Positions 18,397 through 27,577 of a stretch of 64,000 nt of DNA are shown here, piece after piece (positions within the stretch are counted from its first letter, which is position 1; the number at the start of each line of letters is the position of its first letter). The notes beneath the pieces are model-generated. The model was not told the DNA's origin. It made no database searches and worked only from the letters and a program-made list of their open reading frames with translations. Where the stretch lies: positions 141,127 to 205,126 of the forward strand of contig DIHO01000020.1 of the NCBI GenBank assembly GCA_002420185.1, given 5' to 3'. The stretch is from Opitutales bacterium UBA5694 (GTDB lineage: Bacteria; Verrucomicrobiota; Verrucomicrobiia; Opitutales; Opitutaceae). A program made the position numbers and the translations under genes.

Positions 18397-21300
18397 CTAC
18401 CCCACCCAAACGCGAGCGTTTCTGAAGAAACGCATCCACGGACTGTCCTCCTGCCAATCTGGTGGACTCCAGCTCATCTGCGACGAGCGGAACACGCGTT
18501 CGGGGTGGGGCATGAGGATTGTTGCACGTCCATCTTCGCTGGTCAGGCTAGTAATGCCGAACGGAGATCCGTTCGGGTTCAGTGGATACGCGTCCGTCAC
18601 ATTATGAAGATTATCCACAAAGCGGGCCGATACGAGGCCAGATTTATCGCACGCTCTCGCCGCTTCTTGGCTTTTGAACTCGGCTCTTCCTTCACCATGG
18701 GCGACTGCGATAGGAAGAACGCTTCCTTCCATATCTTTAAAAAGCACACTTGGGGTATTCTCAATTCTGACGGAAACTAGCCGGCCTTCATAACGTTCAC
18801 TTCTATTTTGAACAAAATGCGGCCAATGGCTTGCACCCGGTATGATTTCCCTCAATTTACTAAGCATCTGGCATCCATTGCATACTCCTAGGGAGAAGGT
18901 TTCTTCTCGATTAAAGAACGCCCTGAATTCCTCTCTTGCCCTCTCGTTGAACAAAATACTTTTGGCCCAGCCTTCACCCGCTCCCAAGACGTCACCATAG
19001 CTGAATCCGCCACAAGCGGCGAGTCCATTGAAATCGCCAAGAGAAATACTACCGCTCAAAATATCCGTCATATGAACGTCGATACAAGAAAATCCAGCTC
19101 GATCGAAGGCAGCTGCCATTTCAACCTCTCCGTTGACCCCTTGTTCGCGGAGGATGGCGATTCGCGGCTTCGTCGCAGTATTCCCAAATCCAAATTTTAA
19201 ATCGTCAATTTCAAACGTAACCTTAGGGCTGATTCCTGGATTCTCTCGATTCTGCCGGATCGCATGCTCAGAAGCTGCAGACTCGGGATTGTCACGCAGG
19301 TTCTGCATGCGGAAAGTAACATCCGACCAAATGGCCCGGAGAGCGGACAGATCTTCTTCATACAAGACCTCACCTGCTTCCATTATTTTGAGTTGGTATC
19401 GCGTATTCAATCGCCCTACTATGTGCGAGCAATCTTCCAGACCATGCCACTTCAATATCTCGAATACATCCGCTAGATCGCTTCCGCTTACTTGAATAAG
19501 AGCCCCCAATTCCTCTGAAAATAGAGGGGCGTACGGGTCGCCTTCGCTCAAAACTTCAAGATTAACTCCCACATTACCGGCAAACGCCATTTCCACAGCC
19601 GCGGTAAATAGACCGCCATCGGAACGATCGTGATAAGCAAGAATCTTGTCCTCCTTTCCGAGTTGCTGGATCGCACTCCAGAAATTTTTGAGATCTTCAA
19701 CACTGTCCACATCAGGGGTAGCATCCCCCATTTGAGACAGCGTCTGAGCCAAAATGGAACCGCCTAGGCGATTTTTGCCCCGACCCAGATCAATAAGTAT
19801 CAAACTCGAATTTAGATTTGGATCCAACTGTGGCGTGAGAGATTGACGAATGTCTTCGCACCGGGCAAACCCAGTGATAATCAGGGAAATAGGAGCAGTC
19901 ACACGTTTCTCCCCGAAATCGTCCTGCCAAACCGTGCTCATACTCATGGAGTCCTTTCCAACCGGGATCGTAACTCCCAGCGCCGGACACAACTCCATAC
20001 CTACTGCTTTGACTGCTTCATAAAGGTCAACCGCATCCCCAGGTGCTGATGGTGCCGCCATCCAGTTGGCGGACAGATTAACACCCGTCAAAGGTCCTAT
20101 CTGAGCACCCGCGAGATTCGTTAAGGCTTCTCCGACTGCGAGACGAGCCGACGCCGCAGCACTGTTAACCGCAGTGGGTGTTCGTTCCCCAATCGACATT
20201 GCCTCTCCTGTGTATCCATCGAAAGAAGTCGCAGTCACAGCACAGTCCGCTACCGGCACTTGCCAGGGGCCTACCATTTGGTCACGGTGAATGAGTCCCG
20301 TGACCGTGCGGTCGCCAATCGTGATCAAGAACGTCTTGTCCGCTACCGCCGGATGAGACAAGACATGTCTCGCAGCTTCTTCTAATGTGACGGTCCCAAG
20401 GTGTAAAGGCACAAGATCCCTTTGCATTGAGGTCTCATCGCGATGCATTCGAGGCGGTTTCCCTAAGAGGACATCTAGTGGAAGGTCGATGGGACGGTTT
20501 CCAAAGTGAGGATCATCAAGAACCAGTTGGCGGTTGTCAGTCGCATCTCCAATTATGGCATAAGGGCAACGCTCCCGATCACAGATGGACACAAACGTTT
20601 CAATGCGGTCCGCGGGAACTGCCATTACGTAGCGCTCCTGAGATTCATTGCACCAGATCTCTAGGGGGCTCAATCCGGGCTCATCATTGTTGATCTTGCG
20701 TAAATCAAATCGCCCGCCCTTACCTGCATCGTTGACGAGTTCGGGCATGGCATTCGAAAGCCCACCCGCACCTACGTCGTGTATAAAAGCAATAGGGTTT
20801 TCTTCGCCCAGTGCCCAGCAGCGGTCGATCACTTCCTGGCAACGACGCTCCATTTCCGGATTGTCCCGTTGCACACTGGCAAAATCTAGACTCTCTTCCC
20901 CGGATCCACTGTCCAGGGAGCTTGCCGCGCCTCCACCAAGACCAATCAACATCGCCGGTCCACCGAGAACAACTAGCTTGTCCCCTTCATGCACTTCCCC
21001 TTTCTCAATATGCTCTCTACGAATATTCCCAAGACCGCCCGCAAGCATTATCGGCTTATGGTATCCGCGAATCTCTGATACGGGATCTGGTGTGCGAGAT
21101 GATGCCTCATCATCTGATGAAATCGTTGCATCACTTTTCTCGAAATCGGTTTCAATCTCTTCCCTTTTAGCCACTTTTCCTGGCACTTCCTGTTCGAAGG
21201 TTCGGAAATACCCTAAAATATTGGGCCGGCCAAATTCATTATTGAAAGCGGCTCCTCCTAAGGGCCCCTCAATCATGATATCTAGTGCCGAAACTATTCG

Positions 21301-22374
21301 GCTTGGCTTACCAAAGTCTTTTTCCCACGGACGAACAGCTCCGGGGAGTTTTAAATTGGATACAGTGAAACCCACAAGGCCGGCTTTTGGTTTGGATCCA
21401 ACCCCCGTGGCTCCTTCATCTCGAATCTCTCCACCTGAACCGGTCGCCGCTCCCGGAAAAGGCGAAATCGCTGTAGGATGATTATGGGTTTCAACCTTGC
21501 ACAAAATAGCGATGTCTTCCAAACTAGAAACATACTCATTGCTTTTCGGATCGGCAAAATACCGGTTTCCTCGACTCCCTTCGAATACCGCCGCATTGTC
21601 TTTGTAGGCCGACAAGATTCCTGCGCTTCTAATTTCGAACGTATTCTTGATCATTTTGAAGAGCGACTTTTCCTGTGCCTCGCCGTCGATATCCCAACTG
21701 GCATTGAAGATCTTATGACGACAATGCTCTGAGTTCGCTTGGGCGAACATCATGAGCTCTATATCGTGGGGATCACGACCCAACTTTTGAAAATTGAGAG
21801 CGAGGTAGTCGATCTCATCATCGGCCAATGCAAGACCTAGTGACTGGTTGGCTTCCACCAATGCATCCCGGCCCCCGGCACTCATAGGAATGGTCGCAAA
21901 AGGCCTGGGCTGCTCGCGGCTAAACAATAAATCCATCGCTTCGTGACTATCGAAAACGACCTGTGTCATTCGATCGTGCAACGGGCCATCTAACAGTCTC
22001 TGCTGTTCTGGCGTGAGTGACGCACCACTCAAATCAATCCAAAAGGCAATAGCTCGCTCGACCCGCTCCAACTTCGACAAACCGCAAATGCGGGCGATAT
22101 CCGTCGCCTTCGACGACCAAGGAGATAGCGTTCCCGGACGCGGTGCTACCAAGCGGAGTAAGCCACTCGGCTCGTGCACCTGCATCTTGGGACCGTATGT
22201 CAGAAGTATTTCGAGGATCGACTGCTCGTCGCTGGTCAGCGGCTCATTGGTCTCCGCTACATGGACGTATTCCGCATACACTTCCTTAGCCGGTAGGCCG
22301 ATCGCTGTTAGTTCAGCAAGTAGCTTTCTGAGACGAAATTCTGAGTGAGACGGTGCTCCGCGAAGGATGATCAT
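18397..22374 (-). CDS. purL: Phosphoribosylformylglycinamidine synthase, large single-chain type
   Basis: The fourth step of purine synthesis: FGAR plus glutamine and ATP to FGAM. This is the single-chain form of about 1,325 residues. It has an N-terminal PurS-like part (ILRGAPSHSEFRLRKLL, YAEYVH), the AIRS-type halves (HCRHKIFNA, KVETHNHPTAISPFPGA, GYHKPIMLAGGLGNIR, VGKDSMSM) and a C-terminal glutaminase with GVCNGCQML (nucleophile Cys), SYGDVLGAGEGW and HPERVFR. The ATG at 22372-22374 is chosen because it gives MIILRG, matching E. coli PurL. A start 12 bases further upstream is also open. An acidic insert of about 30 residues precedes RGYHKP. The sequence recalls gammaproteobacterial PurL strongly. 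Confidence 0.97.
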   Translation of the reverse strand: MIILRGAPSHSEFRLRKLLAELTAIGLPAKEVYAEYVHVAETNEPLTSDEQSILEILLTYGPKMQVHEPSGLLRLVAPRPGTLSPWSSKATDIARICGLSKLERVERAIAFWIDLSGASLTPEQQRLLDGPLHDRMTQVVFDSHEAMDLLFSREQPRPFATIPMSAGGRDALVEANQSLGLALADDEIDYLALNFQKLGRDPHDIELMMFAQANSEHCRHKIFNASWDIDGEAQEKSLFKMIKNTFEIRSAGILSAYKDNAAVFEGSRGNRYFADPKSNEYVSSLEDIAILCKVETHNHPTAISPFPGAATGSGGEIRDEGATGVGSKPKAGLVGFTVSNLKLPGAVRPWEKDFGKPSRIVSALDIMIEGPLGGAAFNNEFGRPNILGYFRTFEQEVPGKVAKREEIETDFEKSDATISSDDEASSRTPDPVSEIRGYHKPIMLAGGLGNIRREHIEKGEVHEGDKLVVLGGPAMLIGLGGGAASSLDSGSGEESLDFASVQRDNPEMERRCQEVIDRCWALGEENPIAFIHDVGAGGLSNAMPELVNDAGKGGRFDLRKINNDEPGLSPLEIWCNESQERYVMAVPADRIETFVSICDRERCPYAIIGDATDNRQLVLDDPHFGNRPIDLPLDVLLGKPPRMHRDETSMQRDLVPLHLGTVTLEEAARHVLSHPAVADKTFLITIGDRTVTGLIHRDQMVGPWQVPVADCAVTATSFDGYTGEAMSIGERTPTAVNSAAASARLAVGEALTNLAGAQIGPLTGVNLSANWMAAPSAPGDAVDLYEAVKAVGMELCPALGVTIPVGKDSMSMSTVWQDDFGEKRVTAPISLIITGFARCEDIRQSLTPQLDPNLNSSLILIDLGRGKNRLGGSILAQTLSQMGDATPDVDSVEDLKNFWSAIQQLGKEDKILAYHDRSDGGLFTAAVEMAFAGNVGVNLEVLSEGDPYAPLFSEELGALIQVSGSDLADVFEILKWHGLEDCSHIVGRLNTRYQLKIMEAGEVLYEEDLSALRAIWSDVTFRMQNLRDNPESAASEHAIRQNRENPGISPKVTFEIDDLKFGFGNTATKPRIAILREQGVNGEVEMAAAFDRAGFSCIDVHMTDILSGSISLGDFNGLAACGGFSYGDVLGAGEGWAKSILFNERAREEFRAFFNREETFSLGVCNGCQMLSKLREIIPGASHWPHFVQNRSERYEGRLVSVRIENTPSVLFKDMEGSVLPIAVAHGEGRAEFKSQEAARACDKSGLVSARFVDNLHNVTDAYPLNPNGSPFGITSLTSEDGRATILMPHPERVFRSSQMSWSPPDWQEDSPWMRFFRNARVWVG

Positions 22375-22895
22375 GACGCAATGCAAGTTGAGAACTTAGT
22401 TCCTGACCGGCAAGCGCGGAATGGGTAAAATCGAAAAGCATCTATAATCCGCATTCAAATAGTCGGGGCGGCTTTAGGCTGCGATTCGAGAACTGGGTTC
22501 ATCGGTCCTAAGATTTACCAATCGCTTTTTCCTTTTTACACATCTTTGGATTAATAAGTGAGACTCCCTTTCAAGATATTGGAGGGTCAACACTATCTAC
22601 AATCGAGCAAGTGGGAATGGTTCAACCGCCTTGTGGGAAGGAACACCCTTCTTTCTTCGGACACACCGAGGACAGTAGCAATGCGTATTTAGCATTAATG
22701 CGATCATTCAATTAAAGGTTTTTATCAAAAATCTCCATAATCTACAGAGGGGAAAAGGTATGCTCGCTGTGCCCCCGCTCCAACGCAGATGTAGCAATAT
22801 CCTTGCAGCTCGGCCTTTAGAAAGAGCTAGCCCTACGGCCGCATGTATTATAACGGAACCAGTCTTCGGCTTACAGACTACGCCCGACACGTGCT
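22375..22895. other. Intergenic region upstream of purL
   Basis: About 520 bases between the purL start and the end of the oxidoreductase gene. A 60-codon minus-strand frame (22708-22890) is open but has no recognisable family. I looked for a purine-type riboswitch and did not recognise one. The purL promoter should lie in the part next to 22375, where the sequence contains several T/A-rich stretches (for example ctttttcctttttac at about 22528-22542), but I cannot define -35 and -10 boxes with confidence. Confidence 0.5.
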
Positions 22896-23939
22896 CTAAA
22901 CCTGAATCCCTCTAGCGAGCGGCAACTTGATTTGGGTGCCGTTCTGGGCAGAACGGATTCCCGCCTCCACAATTTCCTGAGCATCCCGAGCCAAGTCGGC
23001 TCGGCAAAGAACGGTCGAGTCAGCCCCTCTTCGTACAACCTCCACGAAATGCCTGGCGGAGTTTTTCAGCCACGAGTCCAGTTCTGGAACGTCTACTTCC
23101 GTTCCATTGGGATTGTCTTTCGTGGCCCAAAACAATTTCCCATCCGAGCCAGGATACACAAGCAGCGTCCCTTTAGAGCCATAGATCGTTGTCTCGTAGC
23201 TGGTCAAATTTCCAATTTGAGTCCAGGAAGCGGTCGCGGTCGCGATCCCTCGAGGGTATTTCATCACAACCACACCACTATCCTCTACAGATATAAAATC
23301 TTTAGCCTTACCGCCCTCCGTTCCTGTAACCGAGTCGGGCATACCCATTAGCGTTGCCGCCAGGACTGCTCCATAGCAGCAATAGTCCATCATAGCTCCA
23401 CCTCCATTACGCTCCGCATCGAACAGCCAATCGCAAAAATACTCTGAGCAACCAAGTTCTTCGGGTCCACAATGAGCAGCCCGGTAGTTGACGCCTCGAA
23501 TGTCGCCGAGCTCACCATGGAAGGCCATCTGCAAGGCCTTTTGAATTTGAGGCCACCAGGCGATTGGCCAATTGACCACCAACTTAACGTCTCGCCTTTC
23601 CGCTAAGCTCAACATACGATTGGCATCCTCCAAATTGGCCGCAAGCGGTTTTTCGATTAGCACGTGCAATCCGTACTCCATCGCTTGAATCGCGAAGTCA
23701 GCTCCTTGCAAGTTACTTCCAAATACATAAGCCGCATCGATGGTCTCGTTTTCTAGCAAGGCCTCTGCAGAACCGTAAACCGGACATCCGTAGGTTTCCG
23801 CAAACCGACCTGTCAGTGCGTCGATCGGATCTGCTGCTGCAACCAATTCCATTTCATCACAAGCACCAACAGCCTCCACCTCGCCCCAAATATGATCATG
23901 ACTCAACCCCAATACCCCAATTTTCAGCTTCTCGCTCAT
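22896..23939 (-). CDS. Gfo/Idh/MocA family oxidoreductase
   Basis: A 347-residue NAD(P)-dependent sugar or inositol dehydrogenase-type protein. The Rossmann motif lies in KIGVLGLSHDHIWG, the characteristic EKP follows in VLIEKPLA, and the C-terminal alpha/beta domain has GGGAMMDYCCYG with the family's catalytic-region Asp. The protein lacks a signal peptide. GVLGLSHDH, in place of the usual GxGxxG, is common in the myo-inositol-like branch. It diverges from the catabolic island that starts at 24523 and could act on the same sugar, but it might equally be independent. The substrate cannot be predicted. Confidence 0.88.
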   Translation of the reverse strand: MSEKLKIGVLGLSHDHIWGEVEAVGACDEMELVAAADPIDALTGRFAETYGCPVYGSAEALLENETIDAAYVFGSNLQGADFAIQAMEYGLHVLIEKPLAANLEDANRMLSLAERRDVKLVVNWPIAWWPQIQKALQMAFHGELGDIRGVNYRAAHCGPEELGCSEYFCDWLFDAERNGGGAMMDYCCYGAVLAATLMGMPDSVTGTEGGKAKDFISVEDSGVVVMKYPRGIATATASWTQIGNLTSYETTIYGSKGTLLVYPGSDGKLFWATKDNPNGTEVDVPELDSWLKNSARHFVEVVRRGADSTVLCRADLARDAQEIVEAGIRSAQNGTQIKLPLARGIQV

Positions 23940-24001
23940 AACACCTAAATGTTAATCAACGAGATTTCCCACAACCAGAAAGTGATAGATGAGCTAATAA
24001 A

Positions 24002-24415
24002 GTGCGACGGATCAAGCATCCGAGCGACAAGGTCCTTGAATATGTGTTCTCCGCCGACCAATCCGATATTCCTAAGGCCAAAATCTTTGACTCTGCCTTC
24101 GCCCAGACTTTCAACGCACACGAACCCAAAGACTCCAGAGGAAAGTCACTCTATCAATTGAGGACAAACCGCCGTATGTTCCGCTACCCTTTCGATTACA
24201 TCGTTTGCACCGAAACATTCAAAAATTTGCCGCAAGACGTGCTTGACTAAACTTGGGCCAAAATCGAAGGCATTTTGGATCCAATCATCCGACACAAGGG
24301 ATATAGCCAACCGACTTGAAGCGACAAAACCTTTGTCTTGGAGATTCTATTGTCAAACCATCCCTCGGCTACAGAATATTGGAAGATACGGATCTCAGGT
24401 AAGGCGACCGCTTAA
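24002..24415 (+). pseudogene. Degraded C-terminus of a planctomycete-type cytochrome-associated protein
   Basis: From 24002 the frame reads RRIKHPSDKVLEYVF, then SRGKSLYQLRTNRRMFRYPF and FKNLPQDVLD, which match the C-terminal part of a large family of exported proteins common in Planctomycetes and Verrucomicrobia. A TAA at 24248-24250 interrupts the frame, after which TWAKIEGIL continues. The expected last segment (ILLSNHPSATEYWK) is found in another frame from about 24323 to 24415. One stop and one frameshift, with no 5' end, make this a decayed fragment. Family membership is from memory of its conserved C-terminal motif, so a search would settle it. Confidence 0.65.
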
Positions 24416-24522
24416 ACAACCCAGTCGAGATGGGCCCTTATCGTCAATTTACGAGATTTGAAGACATTTCTGCTTAAAATTTACAAGGGATTGCCCAATC
24501 GTTACAATATAAGTTGCCCGAA

Positions 24523-25587
24523 ATGGATTATCCTTCTTGGCTGTCAGAATACCTTATGAATTATCCCAAACTCCATAACGCCATGTGGCCAGGACTCGTC
24601 GGCAAAGGCGGCGACGAAGAGGGTGCCGAACCACCAATCAGTCTTGATCGCATGCTAGAACTAACAGCGGGTGCCGAAGTTAACGGACAGAAATTCGAGG
24701 GCATCGACTGCTTCCTGTTCCACCCGCACACTGATCCTGACGCCAACGACGACGAACTAAAAGCAATCGCGGACAAGATCGCCGGTCACGGATTCACGGT
24801 GGGATCGCTAGTAGCCCCCGTCTGGCCTGGAACAGTTGGTGACACCGCCATGGGCGATGTCGAACAGCAACAAAAATTTCTGACGGCGGTCGAAAAAGCC
24901 TGCCGCATAGCCAAAATCTTCAATGACCACGGCGTGCGCAAGTATGGCGTCATCCGTATCGACTCCGCAGAGGGCGGTATCGAGAAATGGCGCGAAGATC
25001 CCAAGGCCAACACAGCTCGCATAGCCGATACCTTTAGGAAAGCCGCCAAAATCGCCGCCGACCATGGCGAGCGCTTGGCCGCCGAAGGCGAGATCTGCTG
25101 GGCGGGAATGCACTCCTGGAAGGACATGCTCAATCTTCTCGAAGAAGTGGACATGCCAGAAACACTCGGATTTCAATGCGATCTGGCTCATACCTATCTC
25201 TATCTCCTAGGCTACAATTCGCCCGAACATGCCCTTTTGCAGGAAGGCTATAGCGACGAGTTATTCTACGATGCCTATAAGACAATGACCGACGCTCTGC
25301 GTCCCTGGACGATCGACTTTCACGTTGCCCAGAATGATGGGAGTGTCCACGGCACAGGCTCGCACGACAAAACCGGCAAGCACTGCCCGGCAGACGACCC
25401 AAATGGGAAGTTAGATATCGTCAAGTGCTCTCGCTACTGGCTCGAAGGAGCCAAGGAACGCGGCATCGAGCATATTTGCTGGGACGGCTGCATGTTCCCG
25501 AATGCAAGGCTGGAAACCCCCGCTACCTGGAACACAATTCTTAGCTCGATGGTTGACGTTCGCAACGCACATGGCTGGAACGCGTAA
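24523..25587 (+). CDS. Sugar phosphate isomerase/epimerase (TIM barrel)
   Basis: A 354-residue xylose-isomerase-like TIM-barrel protein. The ATG at 24523 (MDYPSWLSEY) is used; an in-frame TTG nine bases upstream is less likely. Metal-binding-type segments at strand ends are AAEGEICWAGMHSW, QCDLAHTYLY, TIDFHVAQNDG and HICWDGCMF. No signal peptide, so cytosolic. The protein is larger than most family members (about 270-300 residues). It is the first gene of a plus-strand island with a second isomerase, regulator, aldolase-SDR fusion, DhaK, DhaL and LsrF-like protein, which implies conversion of a sugar or sugar phosphate into the substrate of the kinase or aldolase. Confidence 0.82.
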   Translation: MDYPSWLSEYLMNYPKLHNAMWPGLVGKGGDEEGAEPPISLDRMLELTAGAEVNGQKFEGIDCFLFHPHTDPDANDDELKAIADKIAGHGFTVGSLVAPVWPGTVGDTAMGDVEQQQKFLTAVEKACRIAKIFNDHGVRKYGVIRIDSAEGGIEKWREDPKANTARIADTFRKAAKIAADHGERLAAEGEICWAGMHSWKDMLNLLEEVDMPETLGFQCDLAHTYLYLLGYNSPEHALLQEGYSDELFYDAYKTMTDALRPWTIDFHVAQNDGSVHGTGSHDKTGKHCPADDPNGKLDIVKCSRYWLEGAKERGIEHICWDGCMFPNARLETPATWNTILSSMVDVRNAHGWNA

Positions 25588-25644
25588 AAACCCGTATCCA
25601 ACACCTCTTCCTAAATCTTACACCCCAACTAAACCACAAATAAC

Positions 25645-26466
25645 ATGGCTAACATATCATTAGGAGCAGAAGTATACACCTGGTTCATGCGTGAATCCGG
25701 GGCCGCCTACGAGAACCAGCTAGGACACATGATCGAGATGGTTGAAAAGGCGGGATTTGAAGGCATCGAGCCGATGCATTTCTGGATGGGTGACCTCACC
25801 GACCCCATCAAACTCGCCGACAAACTCGCCCAGCATAATGTAAAACTTGCCGGTATTGCTCTTGTTTGCGACTGGAACAACCCCGAAGAAACCAACGATG
25901 AGAAACGGCAAGCCGATGACGCGATCGAAATCCTGAAAAAATTCCCTGGCTCCCCGCTTTGTACGGTTCAGATGCCAACCGGACGTCACAACCTGGAGCA
26001 GCGTCGTCTTAATCTAGTTGCCAATGTGAACGCGGTTTCCCGCAGGGCACACGATGCCGGACTTCGCTGTTCCTTCCACCCGAATTCACCAGATACCTCC
26101 ATCAACCGCACCGAAGAAGACTACGCTGTCATCCTGAATGGACTCGATTCGAGCGTGACGGGATGGACTCCTGACGTGGGACACATCGCCAATGGTGGTA
26201 TGGATCCTCTCGCGAAAATGAAAGAGTTCAGCTCCCTCATCAACCACGTCCACTACAAAGATTGGGACGGAAATCCCGAGTGGACTTTGATGGGTGAAGG
26301 AAAAATCGACTTTCTTGGAATAACCCAGTGGCTCGTCGACCAAGACCTGGATGGTTGGATTATCTGCGAAGACGAAGCGGATAAAGCCATCGGAGATCCA
26401 GACGGAGTCACTCTCCACGACGGCAAGTACTGCCAAGAGCAGCTGATTCCGATCATCAACGGATAA
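25645..26466 (+). CDS. Sugar phosphate isomerase/epimerase, IolE-like
   Basis: A 273-residue TIM-barrel protein of the AP-endonuclease-2/xylose-isomerase-like fold. Metal-ligand-type segments are FEGIEPMHFW (Glu), CSFHPNSPDT (His), GWTPDVGHIA (Asp, His), HVHYKDWDG (His, Asp) and IICEDEAD (Glu), as in IolE and tagatose-epimerase relatives. It lies 57 bases after the first isomerase, in the same direction, and a strong terminator follows 25 bases after its stop, so these two isomerase genes form one transcription unit. No Shine-Dalgarno sequence precedes its ATG. It could be an epimerase, an isomerase or a dehydratase. Confidence 0.82.
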   Translation: MANISLGAEVYTWFMRESGAAYENQLGHMIEMVEKAGFEGIEPMHFWMGDLTDPIKLADKLAQHNVKLAGIALVCDWNNPEETNDEKRQADDAIEILKKFPGSPLCTVQMPTGRHNLEQRRLNLVANVNAVSRRAHDAGLRCSFHPNSPDTSINRTEEDYAVILNGLDSSVTGWTPDVGHIANGGMDPLAKMKEFSSLINHVHYKDWDGNPEWTLMGEGKIDFLGITQWLVDQDLDGWIICEDEADKAIGDPDGVTLHDGKYCQEQLIPIING

Positions 26467-26490
26467 AATTCCTTGGGGATTTCGAATTCC

Positions 26491-26523
26491 AAGCCCCGCA
26501 GCCCTAAAGCTGCGGGGCTTTTT
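26491..26523 (+). terminator. Rho-independent terminator
   Basis: A perfect 12-base-pair stem (26491-26502 with 26509-26520) around a six-base loop cctaaa, rich in G+C and followed by a T run. It ends the two-isomerase unit and separates it from the regulator gene. Confidence 0.9.
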
Positions 26524-26659
26524 GAATTTCCACGTGAGCCGTAGATGCAATCTCAACTCCAGATCATTCGCCTTGCGATTCTTGGATGATGCTGGTTTTT
26601 CTTTCTCCCAATAATCTCGCTCAACTGCCTATGGCAAATTTAAGTGAAGATTGAATAGG

Positions 26660-27409
26660 ATGAAGAAACTATCCCACGGCAACGACTCTCTTTCCCAGTT
26701 CATCGTGGGCAACGGGATCGTGAATGCCGGGCAATTGCTATTCGACTGCATTCCCGGGCTCCTATTTTTTGTCAAAGACGCCAATCGACACTTTGTCTAC
26801 GTAAACCAAGAGCTGGCTGATTTTATGGGGCTGAAGAACAAAAGCGAAATCGTGGGAAGACCCGATTCCGATTTCTTCGCGGACGATATCGAGAAAAGCT
26901 ACGCTGCGGATGACAAACGGGTGATCGAAGAGGGGTACATCCTCAAAAACAAGGTGGAACTCATCACAACTTCACAACGCCTCATCCAATGGCACATCAC
27001 CAACAAAGTGCCTCTGATCAATGGTCAGGGAAAGGTCTGCGGATTAGCGGGCGTAACCCGGAAATTTGAAGGCAACACCAACGCACTTCACCGATCTGCC
27101 CTCGATCGATCCATACACTACATTTCATCGAACTATGCTCAGGAAATCAAGCTCAAGGATCTCGCTAAAGAGTGTGGCCTCTCCCTCAGCGCCTTTGAGC
27201 GGCACTTCAAGAAGAGCTTTCACCTTACTCCCATCCAATACCTGAATCGCTACCGTATACAGCAGTCTTGCGCAGCCCTAAGCCAAACCGACGCACCGAT
27301 TTCGGCAATCGCCATGGACTGTGGCTTTTACGATCAAAGCCACTTTACCCGGTCTTTCCTTCGCGTTTTGCACACGACCCCAGCGGCTTATCGTAAACGG
27401 TATACCTGA
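26660..27409 (+). CDS. PAS-AraC family transcriptional regulator
   Basis: A regulator of about 249 residues. The N-terminal half holds a PAS domain (LLFDCIPGLLFFVKDANRHFVYVN, then GRPDSDFFADDIEKSY), and the C-terminal half is an AraC-type double helix-turn-helix (YISSNYAQEIKLKDLAKECGLS, then FYDQSHFTRSFLR, ending PAAYRKRY). The ATG at 26660 gives MKKLSHG. A TTG nine bases upstream is also in frame. PAS domains bind small ligands or cofactors, so this protein probably senses an intracellular metabolite. It sits between the isomerase unit and the aldolase-SDR gene and probably controls the island; this is inference from position. Confidence 0.88.
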   Translation: MKKLSHGNDSLSQFIVGNGIVNAGQLLFDCIPGLLFFVKDANRHFVYVNQELADFMGLKNKSEIVGRPDSDFFADDIEKSYAADDKRVIEEGYILKNKVELITTSQRLIQWHITNKVPLINGQGKVCGLAGVTRKFEGNTNALHRSALDRSIHYISSNYAQEIKLKDLAKECGLSLSAFERHFKKSFHLTPIQYLNRYRIQQSCAALSQTDAPISAIAMDCGFYDQSHFTRSFLRVLHTTPAAYRKRYT

Positions 27410-27577
27410 GTCCTTCGCGGCAAACCTCCATTCCCTAGCTATCCAAGCCCCTCAATGCCGTTTCCGTACATATCATTGCGGAAAAAGTCCTAGCGTACAT
27501 TGACCTTTTCTCCAATAATCTAGCCTAAAAATCACCCTTACGCCCTCAAACCCCAAGAAACCGTAAACGTTTAGAAT

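Noticed and set aside
20648..21481. A 277-codon plus-strand frame inside purL
   Set aside because: It is fully antisense to conserved PurL coding sequence and is rich in Ser/Pro/Arg, as expected for a shadow frame.
22375..22895. Purine riboswitch upstream of purL
   Set aside because: I could not identify the conserved three-way junction core in this stretch.
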